DNA of 6,534 nt from an uncultured Elusimicrobia bacterium (GTDB taxonomy: Bacteria; Elusimicrobiota; Elusimicrobia; UBA1565; UBA9628). Location: positions 1-6,534 of the forward strand of contig CAIQSZ010000380.1 of NCBI GenBank assembly GCA_903874575.1, in the 5' to 3' direction. A program made the position numbers and the translations under genes. Below the pieces are notes generated by a model. It worked only from the letters and a program-made list of their open reading frames with translations. It did not search any database and was not told the origin of the DNA. This document shows positions 1 to 5,736 of this stretch, in pieces (the stretch's first letter is position 1; each line of letters begins with the position of its first letter).

Positions 1-1154
<1,154 letters not shown>

Positions 1155-1215
1155 GGCTCGCTCTCCTTTGTTGTTCTCAGTTGCGTCGTCTGATGCGGCG
1201 TTTACGTCCCAAATC

Positions 1216-1288
1216 AGCTGGGAATGGGAGTCGAACCCACGACCTTCTCCTTACCATGGAGATGCTCTACCAACTGAGCTATCCCAGC
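1216..1288 (-). tRNA. tRNA-Thr (anticodon GGT)
   Basis: A 73-nt cloverleaf folds completely: acceptor GCTGGGA/TCCCAGC, D stem GCTC/GAGC, anticodon stem TCTCC/GGAGA, T stem GTGGG/CCCAT with one G-T pair, and T loop TTCGACT. The 7-nt anticodon loop ATGGTAA gives anticodon GGT, which reads ACC/ACU threonine codons. The discriminator is T and no 3' CCA is encoded, so CCA must be added by the nucleotidyltransferase. It lies 61 bp upstream of tuf and 14 bp downstream of tRNA-Gly, and is probably cut out of the same primary transcript. Confidence 0.97.
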
Positions 1289-1302
1289 GTCGATGCGATC
1301 GG

Positions 1303-1373
1303 AGCGGGCGATGGGAATCGAACCCACGTAACGAGTTTGGAAAACTCGTGTTCTACCATTGAACTACGCCCGC
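1303..1373 (-). tRNA. tRNA-Gly (anticodon TCC)
   Basis: A 71-nt cloverleaf: acceptor GCGGGCG/CGCCCGC, D stem GTTC/GAAC, anticodon stem CGAGT/ACTCG, T stem GTGGG/CCCAT and T loop TTCGATT. The anticodon loop TTTCCAA gives anticodon TCC for GGA/GGG glycine codons. The discriminator is T and CCA is not encoded. It is the first gene after the promoter at 1468-1497. The Gly(UCC)-Thr(GGU)-tuf order equals the glyT-thrT-tufB part of the E. coli operon, without the threonine and tyrosine tRNAs that precede it there. Confidence 0.97.
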
Positions 1374-1401
1374 GACTGTTCCCCGCCCGACCGAATCTCC
1401 G

Positions 1402-1436
1402 GGCACGCGACGCCCATAGGGCGACGCAACCGTGCC
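1402..1436 (-). promoter_or_regulatory. Leader hairpin of the tRNA-tuf operon
   Basis: In the leader between promoter and tRNA-Gly, minus-strand GGCAC, GCG and CGCCC pair with GGGCG, CGC and GTGCC around a TAT triloop. This gives 13 bp in all, with a 4-nt bulge and one T-T mismatch. No T-tract follows, so it does not look like a terminator. A processing site or transcript-stabilising structure is an inference. Confidence 0.5.
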
Positions 1437-1467
1437 GGAAGAAACTCCAACGGATGGCGGGAGCGAA

Positions 1468-1497
1468 AGTATAGCGAAAGGCCGGCGCCGATGTCAA
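1468..1497 (-). promoter_or_regulatory. Sigma70 promoter of the tRNA-Gly/tRNA-Thr/tuf operon
   Basis: On the minus strand a perfect -35 TTGACA (1492-1497) is followed after 18 bp by TATACT (1468-1473). The start site would be near 1461, leaving a leader of about 88 nt before tRNA-Gly. The segment after the -10 (TTCGCTCCCGCC) is GC-rich, as is typical of stringently controlled stable-RNA promoters; that control is inferred from the family of promoters, not shown here. Confidence 0.85.
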
Positions 1498-1533
1498 TCG
1501 CCCCTGGAATAATCGCCGTCCGTAGGCTATCCT

Positions 1534-1539
1534 TATAAT
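1534..1539 (+). promoter_or_regulatory. Possible -10 element for lepB
   Basis: A perfect TATAAT sits just before and over the first ATG of lepB. No good -35 is found 16-18 bp upstream. If used, transcription would start near 1546, making the ATG at 1538 unusable and favouring the ATG at 1553 on an almost leaderless message. It lies about 40 bp from the divergent tRNA-tuf promoter. Confidence 0.45.
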
Positions 1540-2062
1540 GATGCCCGGATTGATGCGTTTTCTCTACCTGATCGCGGTGGCCTTGGCGGTGGTGCTGCCC
1601 GTGCGCGCCTGGGTCGCCGAGCCGATCGTGATCGCCAGCGCCTCCATGGAACCGACCTTGCGGGTGGGCACCTTGCTGATTCTAGACAAGTGGACCTTGC
1701 GCGGCCGGGGGCCGCGGCGGGGGGAGGTCGTCTCCTTCCGCAGTCCGACCGCGGAGGAGGACCTGGTCAAGCGCGTGATCGCCGTTCCCGGAGATACCGT
1801 CGAACTTCGCGATAAGCGGGTCTTCGTCAACGGCGCGCCCGTCGAGGAGCCGTACGCGGTCCACCACCGGGCGAACCAGAAGCTGGAGGGCGACGACCTG
1901 GGGCCCCTGACGGTGCCTGAGGGCTCGTACTTCGTCCTGGGCGACAACCGCGACGAGTCCAACGACTCCACGATGTGGAAGGATCCTTCCGGCCAGCCGG
2001 TGTACTTCCTGAACGCACGCGGCCTGCAGGGCGTGGTCCGGCTCCTGCCCTGGGCCTCCTGA
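1538..2062 (+). CDS. lepB: Type I signal peptidase (leader peptidase)
   Basis: This membrane-bound serine protease cleaves signal peptides from exported proteins on the outer face of the cytoplasmic membrane. The 174-aa product has one N-terminal membrane segment (residues 7-22, FLYLIAVALAVVLPV). The S26 family boxes follow: SASMEPTL with catalytic Ser36, KRVIAVPGD with the general-base Lys78, and GDNRDESNDS at 135-144. It is short, with a single membrane anchor, like the Gram-positive or minimal forms rather than the 324-aa E. coli enzyme. The start is uncertain: ATGs at 1538 and 1553 are both in frame and neither has a strong Shine-Dalgarno. A TATAAT overlapping the first favours 1553 (169 aa). 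The gene diverges from the tRNA-tuf operon and no T-tailed terminator follows it. Function is confident. Confidence 0.93.
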   Translation: MMPGLMRFLYLIAVALAVVLPVRAWVAEPIVIASASMEPTLRVGTLLILDKWTLRGRGPRRGEVVSFRSPTAEEDLVKRVIAVPGDTVELRDKRVFVNGAPVEEPYAVHHRANQKLEGDDLGPLTVPEGSYFVLGDNRDESNDSTMWKDPSGQPVYFLNARGLQGVVRLLPWAS

Positions 2063-2081
2063 CGCCACGTCTTGATGCCCC

Positions 2082-2110
2082 TTGATTATTAATAGATGCA
2101 GTGCTATCGT
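2082..2110 (+). promoter_or_regulatory. Promoter of the Fic gene
   Basis: TTGATT (2082-2087), a 17-bp spacer and TATCGT (2105-2110) preceded by the extended -10 dinucleotide TG (2102-2103). The start site would fall near 2117, only a few bases before the ATG at 2120, so the transcript may be leaderless. This agrees with the lack of any Shine-Dalgarno. Confidence 0.5.
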
Positions 2111-2149
2111 TTAATAGCAATGGACCCTATTAAAGCGCCGCGTAATAGC
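2089..2149 (+). repeat. TTAATAG operator-like repeat cluster at the Fic promoter
   Basis: TTAATAG occurs at 2089-2095 and 2111-2117, exactly 22 bp apart, and as its reverse complement CTATTAA at 2127-2133. A near copy, GTAATAGC, lies at 2142-2149. The second copy is also the right arm of the palindrome TGCTAT-N6-ATAGCA (2102-2119), which covers the -10 and ends at the ATG. The cluster stands out in a GC-rich background and looks like a repressor-binding array; the regulator is not known. Confidence 0.5.
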
Positions 2150-3286
2150 CGTGCCGGCCATTGGCTCAAACAGGTAGGTCCGGAGCCGTATTACTGCTTC
2201 ATTCCCGCGCCCCTGCCGCCATATCCGCCGATCGACTATTCGCGTCTCTATGCGCTGAGTGAAAAAGCCAGCCGCGCCTTGGGTCGTTTGGACGGGATCG
2301 TGTCTCATCTGCCCAATCCGCAGCACCTCCTTTATACTTACATCCGTAAAGAAGCCGTGCTCTCGTCCCAGATCGAGGGGACTCAGTCTTCTTTGTCGGA
2401 TCTCCTGCTTTTTGAGAACTCAGAGGCGCCCGGCGTGCCGGTCAGCGACGTCGAAGAAGTCTCGAATTACGTAGCCGCCATGGAACACGGTCTGCGCCGA
2501 CTGAAGGATTTGCCGCTGAGCTTGCGGTTAATCAAAGAGATCCATGCCAAGCTGATGCATGGAACGCGGGGAGGGGACAAAGAGCCGGGCGAATTTCGCC
2601 GTTCGCAGAACTGGATCGGCGGCACGCGGCCAGGCAACGCCGGGTACGTTCCCCCGCCGCACGACGAAACGATGCCTATCCTGGGTTCTTTGGAAAAATT
2701 CATCCATGACGATCCTGTCGCCACGCCGACTTTGATTAAGGCCGGGCTGGTCCATGCTCAATTTGAAAGCATCCACCCGTTCCTTGATGGCAACGGCCGT
2801 GTCGGCCGTCTGCTGATTCCGTTTATCATGATCGCCGAGGGCGCGATCTCCCAACCGTTGCTCTATCTGAGCTTGCACTTCAAAAAACATCGGAACCAAT
2901 ATTATGACGTGCTCCAACGCGTCAGGACCGAAGGCGATTGGGAAAGCTGGCTGGCGTTCTACCTGGAAGGCGTCCATGATGTTTCGACTCAAGGTGCGAA
3001 GACGGCTGATAGGTTGATCGCGATGTTCGATAAGCATCACGACCAAATCAAAAGCCTGGGCCGCGCTTCAGCGACGGCCGCCAACCTTCACGATGTTTTC
3101 AAGAAGAGATGCTTTCTTTCGGTGTCCGAGGCTGTGCGCGAACTGGGCTTAACATTTCCCGCCGCCAACACCGCTATGGCCAATCTCGTCCGCTTGGGCT
3201 TCGTTAAGGAAAGTACGGGCAAATCGCGCAACAGGATTTTCTTTTATGAGTCCTATCTGAAAGGCCTTCAAGAAGGTACGGATTAA
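2120..3286 (+). CDS. Fic family AMP-transferase, class II (self-inhibited), with C-terminal winged-helix-like region
   Basis: Fic enzymes transfer AMP (sometimes another nucleotide part) from ATP to a hydroxyl on target proteins. The 388-aa product has a Fic N-terminal region (about 30-100) with the inhibitory helix motif SSQIEG. Ser82 and Glu86 there fit [S/T]xxxE[G/N], the class II arrangement in which Glu blocks ATP binding. The target-clamping flap WIGGTRPGNAGYVPPP starts at residue 165. The complete catalytic motif HPFLDGNGRVGR is at 219-230, with His219 as the general base. The last ~70 residues (SVSEAVRELGLTFPAANTAM...LGFVKES) read like a winged helix, as in SoFic-type proteins. The start at 2120 is preferred because the promoter lies inside the 24-nt extension from the ATG at 2096. 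Its codon use appears less GC-rich than that of lepB, hinting at acquisition. It stands alone, with no antitoxin-like partner ORF next to it, as expected for class II. The target is unknown. Confidence 0.93.
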   Translation: MDPIKAPRNSRAGHWLKQVGPEPYYCFIPAPLPPYPPIDYSRLYALSEKASRALGRLDGIVSHLPNPQHLLYTYIRKEAVLSSQIEGTQSSLSDLLLFENSEAPGVPVSDVEEVSNYVAAMEHGLRRLKDLPLSLRLIKEIHAKLMHGTRGGDKEPGEFRRSQNWIGGTRPGNAGYVPPPHDETMPILGSLEKFIHDDPVATPTLIKAGLVHAQFESIHPFLDGNGRVGRLLIPFIMIAEGAISQPLLYLSLHFKKHRNQYYDVLQRVRTEGDWESWLAFYLEGVHDVSTQGAKTADRLIAMFDKHHDQIKSLGRASATAANLHDVFKKRCFLSVSEAVRELGLTFPAANTAMANLVRLGFVKESTGKSRNRIFFYESYLKGLQEGTD

Positions 3287-3309
3287 AATGGTTCTCGATT
3301 TGGACTGGC

Positions 3310-3327
3310 CACCACCCTGGACACCAA
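3310..3327 (+). repeat. 18-bp direct repeat, copy 1
   Basis: CACCACCCTGGACACCAA is identical to 3555-3572, 245 bp downstream. The repeats flank the truncated tRNA-Val. This copy contains one TGGACACC octamer (3318-3325), preceded by a degenerate TGGAC at 3301-3305. Confidence 0.8.
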
Positions 3328-3371
3328 TCCGATCCGCGGTCCGTCGTGGACGAAGCCGGGAATAGAGAAAT

Positions 3372-3380
3372 TGCTATAAT
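3372..3380 (+). promoter_or_regulatory. Extended -10 promoter of the truncated tRNA-Val
   Basis: TGC followed by a perfect TATAAT (3375-3380) lies 26 bp before the tRNA 5' end, so a start site near 3387 would leave a leader of about 20 nt. No good -35 hexamer is seen at 16-18 bp, which an extended -10 can tolerate. The promoter looks intact although the tRNA it served is broken. Confidence 0.6.
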
Positions 3381-3406
3381 GCCCCAGTAGTTCTTGCCCC
3401 CATATC

Positions 3407-3446
3407 GGGCAGTTAGCTCAGCGGTAGAGCATTGTCCTCACACGAC
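3407..3446 (+). pseudogene. 5' half of tRNA-Val (anticodon CAC), truncated in the anticodon stem
   Basis: The acceptor strand GGGCAGT, linker TA, D arm GCTC-AGCGGTA-GAGC and anticodon stem TTGTC with loop CTCACAC (anticodon CAC, Val GUG codons) are all present and well formed. The partner of TTGTC should read GACAA, but only GAC is found before the sequence changes to gccctgaat. No variable loop, T arm (no GTTC-type T loop) or acceptor 3' strand ACTGCCC follows. Anticodon loops are common crossover sites for tyrosine recombinases, so this is probably the left-over half of an integration target or a deletion scar. Confidence 0.8.
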
Positions 3447-3451
3447 GCCCT

Positions 3452-3483
3452 GAATCCTTCCTGAGTTTTGCGGAAGTTGATTC
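3452..3483 (+). other. Hairpin directly after the tRNA break
   Basis: GAATC-CTTCC (3452-3461) pairs with GGAAG-TT-GATTC (3472-3483): ten base pairs with a 2-nt bulge and a 10-nt loop. It starts 6 bp after the tRNA sequence ends. There is no T-tract, so it is not a typical terminator; an attachment-site arm or an RNA structure is possible. Confidence 0.4.
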
Positions 3484-3550
3484 TCCGACGAGAAACCAGG
3501 CGCGGCGTTCTATCCGGTTTGCGCTGCTTTGCGGGTGTTTGCGCGGAAAT

Positions 3551-3572
3551 TGGACACCACCCTGGACACCAA
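3551..3572 (+). repeat. 18-bp direct repeat, copy 2, with doubled TGGACACC
   Basis: CACCACCCTGGACACCAA (3555-3572) matches 3310-3327 exactly. Here the octamer TGGACACC is present twice, at 3551-3558 and 3563-3570, 12 bp apart. Short repeated octamers near a tRNA break could be integrase arm-binding sites or relics of a duplicated gene end. Confidence 0.8.
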
Positions 3573-3601
3573 GCTTACTGCTTCCAGGTAATCAGGGCTG
3601 A

Positions 3602-3634
3602 CGGTAACCGCAAGCCGTCGCGGCCCGGTTGCCG
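3602..3634 (+). other. Strong compound hairpin
   Basis: CGGTAACCG pairs with CGGTTGCCG (nine pairs, one a G-U wobble). Inside it GCCG pairs with CGGC around a TCG triloop. No T-run follows on either strand. Purpose unknown; it could be a structured RNA segment or a protein-binding cruciform. Confidence 0.45.
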
Positions 3635-3788
3635 CTCCGTCTGCTGACCCGCTTCCTCCCCCAGGCGGCCAGGCCCCAGCATTCTTTTAACTTGAATCTG
3701 GCTAAAGACGTTAACAGACTGGCAAAACGCCCTTTAAACGCGTCTATATAGGTCAAACGTATCCTCGCGTACTCAAACCTCCCGCGAG

Positions 3789-3832
3789 CTTTCCCCGGCG
3801 ACCCCGCCTTTCCCCGGCCAAAAAAAAGGCCG
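3789..3832 (+). repeat. CTTTCCCCGGC direct repeats and CGGCC-A8-GGCCG hairpin
   Basis: The 11-mer CTTTCCCCGGC occurs at 3789-3799 and 3808-3818, 19 bp apart. The second copy runs into CGGCC (3815-3819), eight A's and GGCCG (3828-3832), a 5-bp stem. AAACG also recurs at 3725, 3736 and 3755. An iteron-like replication or regulatory region is conceivable, but the evidence is thin. Confidence 0.35.
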
Positions 3833-3847
3833 ATACCTCGTAATAGG

Positions 3848-3894
3848 CCCCTGACAAAAGTGAATTAGCCCTGTTATACTTCGGGAGTCAGGGG
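3848..3894 (+). promoter_or_regulatory. 8-bp inverted repeat bracketing the small-gene promoter and ribosome site
   Basis: CCCCTGAC (3848-3855) and GTCAGGGG (3887-3894) are perfect reverse complements 31 bp apart. The left arm overlaps the -35 and the right arm overlaps the Shine-Dalgarno. RNA made from the local promoter (start near 3887) contains only the right arm. RNA reading in from upstream contains both and would fold over the ribosome site. IS10 is known to protect its transposase gene from outside transcription in a comparable way. Confidence 0.6.
3851..3880 (+). promoter_or_regulatory. Promoter of the two small plus-strand genes
   Basis: CTGACA (3851-3856), an 18-bp spacer and TATACT (3875-3880) with the extended -10 TG at 3872-3873. 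Transcription would start near 3887, followed at once by AGGGGGAG and the ATG at 3901, so the leader is about 14 nt. Confidence 0.7.
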
Positions 3895-3900
3895 GAGCTG

Positions 3901-4137
3901 ATGCGGAACCAGGGGTATTGTTCAAAGGAACGTCTGGCTCTCATGGATGAGACGTTTCGTCGGATGGAGCAGGAGGAACGGGAGTGGAAGAAGGTGGTGG
4001 CTCCGACGATGGAAGAGATGGCCGAACACTATGGTCGTCTTCTTGACCTGATACAGCCGCTTAACGAACTCAATGCGAAGATTGAGGCCGAGATACGCCA
4101 GCAGCAAACGCCTCCTGTTGTCGGACATGGAATATGA
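3901..4137 (+). CDS. Small charged helical protein of unknown function (78 aa)
   Basis: I do not recognise this protein. The start is firm: AGGGGGAG lies three bases before the ATG and a good promoter just upstream. The 78 residues are highly charged and read as nearly continuous helix, with an Arg/Glu/Lys-rich segment (ERLALMDETFRRMEQEEREW, 10-29) and a second leucine/isoleucine-patterned helix (46-68, YGRLLDLIQPLNELNAKIEA). A short coiled coil is plausible. There is no signal peptide, membrane segment or cysteine cluster. Its stop overlaps the next start in ATGA, so the two genes are a translationally coupled pair. The pair lies between a broken tRNA and a converging integration module, which suggests mobile-element cargo or control genes. 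A toxin-antitoxin or other two-part role is possible but nothing in the sequence shows it. Confidence 0.75.
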   Translation: MRNQGYCSKERLALMDETFRRMEQEEREWKKVVAPTMEEMAEHYGRLLDLIQPLNELNAKIEAEIRQQQTPPVVGHGI

Positions 4138-4337
4138 GCGAGGCTGAACCCCAGCAAACACCGGTGCCTCGCCAGGCAAAGCTTGAGCTTGCCATGGCTG
4201 AGTATGTGAAGTGGGAACGGAGCGCTGCTACCCGGGCCGCTGAGTTCCAGCATCTCGACCTTGAGGGGAAGATGGCTCGCTTTCACGAGCTTCTTTGCTC
4301 CCCTGATTCCCCGTGTCGGAATCAGCCCGCCGCGTAA
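4134..4337 (+). CDS. Small protein of unknown function (67 aa), coupled to the preceding gene
   Basis: I do not recognise this protein. It starts on the ATGA overlap with the previous gene and has only a weak ribosome site of its own, so translation probably depends on coupling. The 67 residues have a polar N-terminus (SEAEPQQTPVPRQ), one long amphipathic helix (KLELAMAEYVKWERSAATRA, 16-35), a second helix around LEGKMARFHELL, and a proline-rich tail with two cysteines (LCSPDSPC). QQTP occurs near both the end of the first protein (QQQTPPV) and the start of this one (PQQTPVP), perhaps by chance. It ends 28 bp before the stop of the converging ATPase gene. Confidence 0.65.
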   Translation: MSEAEPQQTPVPRQAKLELAMAEYVKWERSAATRAAEFQHLDLEGKMARFHELLCSPDSPCRNQPAA

Positions 4338-4357
4338 GCCAAGTCGTCCTGGCTGAT
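4321..4357. terminator. Weak inverted repeat between converging genes
   Basis: ATCAGCC (4321-4327) and GGCTGAT (4351-4357) form a 7-bp stem with a 23-nt loop; AGCCA/TGGCT (4337-4354) is an alternative smaller stem. It lies between two converging stop codons, where a bidirectional terminator is expected. There is no T-tract on either side, so this is tentative. Confidence 0.3.
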
Positions 4358-4365
4358 AAGAGACG

Positions 4366-5736
4366 CTAGGCGCCCCCGAGTTCGACCACCCGCCCCCAGT
4401 CGATGCCGTAGCGCTGGCCGTCCGAGGCGTGGCGCCTGCTCCTGAAGAGCTCCCACCGACGTAGGATGGTGCCCAGCCCGTTCGTAGTCAGCCCTGCGGC
4501 CCCTGGGATGCCCGCTGCAGCCGCCAGAATCGCTGCTGGCGTGAGCTCGGCCGGCCGTCCCTGCCCGGCCAGCCTGGCCAAGGCGCCTAGCACGGCCTGC
4601 TCAGCCTCCGTGAACGAGTGCCGTGGCACGGTCGGCGCCATCGACCTCGCTGCGTAGCCGACCAGTTCAGCCACAAGCCCCTGCTTCTGAGGCTCGAGGG
4701 TCGCCGCTATCGACAGCAGCGGGGCCCATAGCTCCGCCAACCTGTTAGAGATGCCGGCTGACTCAGGAAGGACCACCGTCGCGGCGTCGTGCCAGTGCGT
4801 CATGGCCCAGGAATACAGCTGGCTGCGAAGCCGACCCCAGTCCTCGCTCGCTTCCGTCACGGCCAGCCGTGCCTTGGCCGCGTCCTTGGTCGGCGTCAGG
4901 CTTACCAGTAGTGTGCGGGAGGCGAGCACGTCGTTGAGCGGCTCGATGGAGGCGATAACTTTGGGCCCGTAGCTCTGGAAAAGGTCGAGCTTGCCCTTGG
5001 TCCCGGCACGTACTACCATCGCCCCGCGTTTGTATCCCCCGTTTAGGAGCGTGCTGAGCTGGGAGTTCGTGCCAAGGCCCTCCATTTCGTCGGCTATCAG
5101 CGTGCAACGCGTTCCCTGCGTTACCCTGAAGATGCTGGCCGGCGTCAGCGAGCTGGTGTGCAACGCGTTGTGGCAGACCATCGAGAGGATAGAGGCCAGG
5201 CGGGTCTTGCCGCTCGCTCGAGGTCCGGATAGCTTGAGGTAGCACACGGTCGGAAACGCTGGGAAGATGTAGCTCATCATCACGAAGAGCCCGAGTAGCT
5301 TGTTGTGAACGGGGTCGGCAGTGTCCACGTACCTACCAATCACATCCACGAGAGCGCTGAATACCTCGGCACCGGTGGCCGCGGGCGCGGTCCCATCAAG
5401 GAAGCTCCTCAGATGAGACTGCGGCCATCTCGAGGTCGGCTCGATGAAGACCGGCTCGGCGTCGAGGGGGATGTTCGCGAGCTCGAGAGGGACCAGGTTC
5501 TTGAAGCCAGGCCCAGTGACTACAAGGTAGGGCTTACTCTGGCGAGTCTTGCCGTTGCCCTCTCCTTCCCGCAACGGTAGCGGCACGCAGACGAAGGCAA
5601 GTCGGCGCTCGAGGTCGAAGTCTAGGACGGGGTGGATGCTCTTGCCGCCCACCTCCCACTGGACCTCGGCTCTTGGTGCTGGCGGCAACGTCGGTGGTGA
5701 TTGCGGCGGCGCTTGAGCGGGTTGTTCAGGTGTCAT
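4366..5736 (-). CDS. DUF3631-like P-loop ATPase (mobile-element helicase type)
   Basis: The 456-aa protein has a proline-rich N-terminus (residues 1-22), then a domain of unclear role (about 25-130). An AAA-type ATPase core follows: Walker A GPRASGKT at 171-178 and Walker B LIADE with Asp216/Glu217. The block LLNGGYKRGAMVVRAG...YGPKVIAS...ASRTLLVSL is next, with Arg274 a candidate arginine finger. These blocks match the layout I know from DUF3631 proteins of phages and integrative elements (GKTRL, IDEAE, LNSGHRRG, ADRSI). The C-terminus (about 385-450) reads as a winged helix ending in YGIDW. Such ATPases are thought to unwind DNA for element replication and often sit with a primase domain; none is visible here. 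The start is supported by GGAGGG about 8 nt upstream, and it overlaps the preceding small gene by 11 nt. The exact role is inferred. Confidence 0.8.
   Translation of the reverse strand: MTPEQPAQAPPQSPPTLPPAPRAEVQWEVGGKSIHPVLDFDLERRLAFVCVPLPLREGEGNGKTRQSKPYLVVTGPGFKNLVPLELANIPLDAEPVFIEPTSRWPQSHLRSFLDGTAPAATGAEVFSALVDVIGRYVDTADPVHNKLLGLFVMMSYIFPAFPTVCYLKLSGPRASGKTRLASILSMVCHNALHTSSLTPASIFRVTQGTRCTLIADEMEGLGTNSQLSTLLNGGYKRGAMVVRAGTKGKLDLFQSYGPKVIASIEPLNDVLASRTLLVSLTPTKDAAKARLAVTEASEDWGRLRSQLYSWAMTHWHDAATVVLPESAGISNRLAELWAPLLSIAATLEPQKQGLVAELVGYAARSMAPTVPRHSFTEAEQAVLGALARLAGQGRPAELTPAAILAAAAGIPGAAGLTTNGLGTILRRWELFRSRRHASDGQRYGIDWGRVVELGGA

Larger units (their letters stand above)
3287..3900. other. 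614-bp gene-poor stretch around a broken tRNA-Val
   Basis: No convincing protein gene is seen on either strand. The stretch holds an 18-bp direct repeat on both sides of a truncated tRNA-Val with its promoter, two hairpins, short direct repeats near an A8 hairpin, and the promoter of the following small genes. The frame of the second 18-bp repeat reads RKLDTTLDTKLTASR and then stop, without a start codon. It may be the worn 3' end of an older gene, but this cannot be shown. Confidence 0.6.

Noticed and set aside
1564..2120. Minus-strand open frames opposite lepB
   Set aside because: Low-complexity Arg/Pro/Ser products antisense to a gene with all signal peptidase motifs.
2467..3046. Minus-strand open frames opposite the Fic gene
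   Set aside because: Antisense shadows; the Fic frame has conserved catalytic motifs throughout.
3288..3360. Short frame MVLDLDWPPPWTPIRS... after the Fic gene
   Set aside because: Very short, no ribosome site, overlaps the repeat; no support as a gene.
3437..3700. Group I intron inside the tRNA-Val anticodon arm
   Set aside because: No 3' exon (T arm or acceptor strand) was found downstream, and no intron core pairing is evident.
3922..4286. Minus-strand frames opposite the two small genes
   Set aside because: The plus-strand frames have the promoter, ribosome site and ATGA coupling; the antisense ones have none.
4466..5580. Plus-strand frames opposite the ATPase
   Set aside because: Shadows of the long coding frame, without ribosome sites or recognisable domains.
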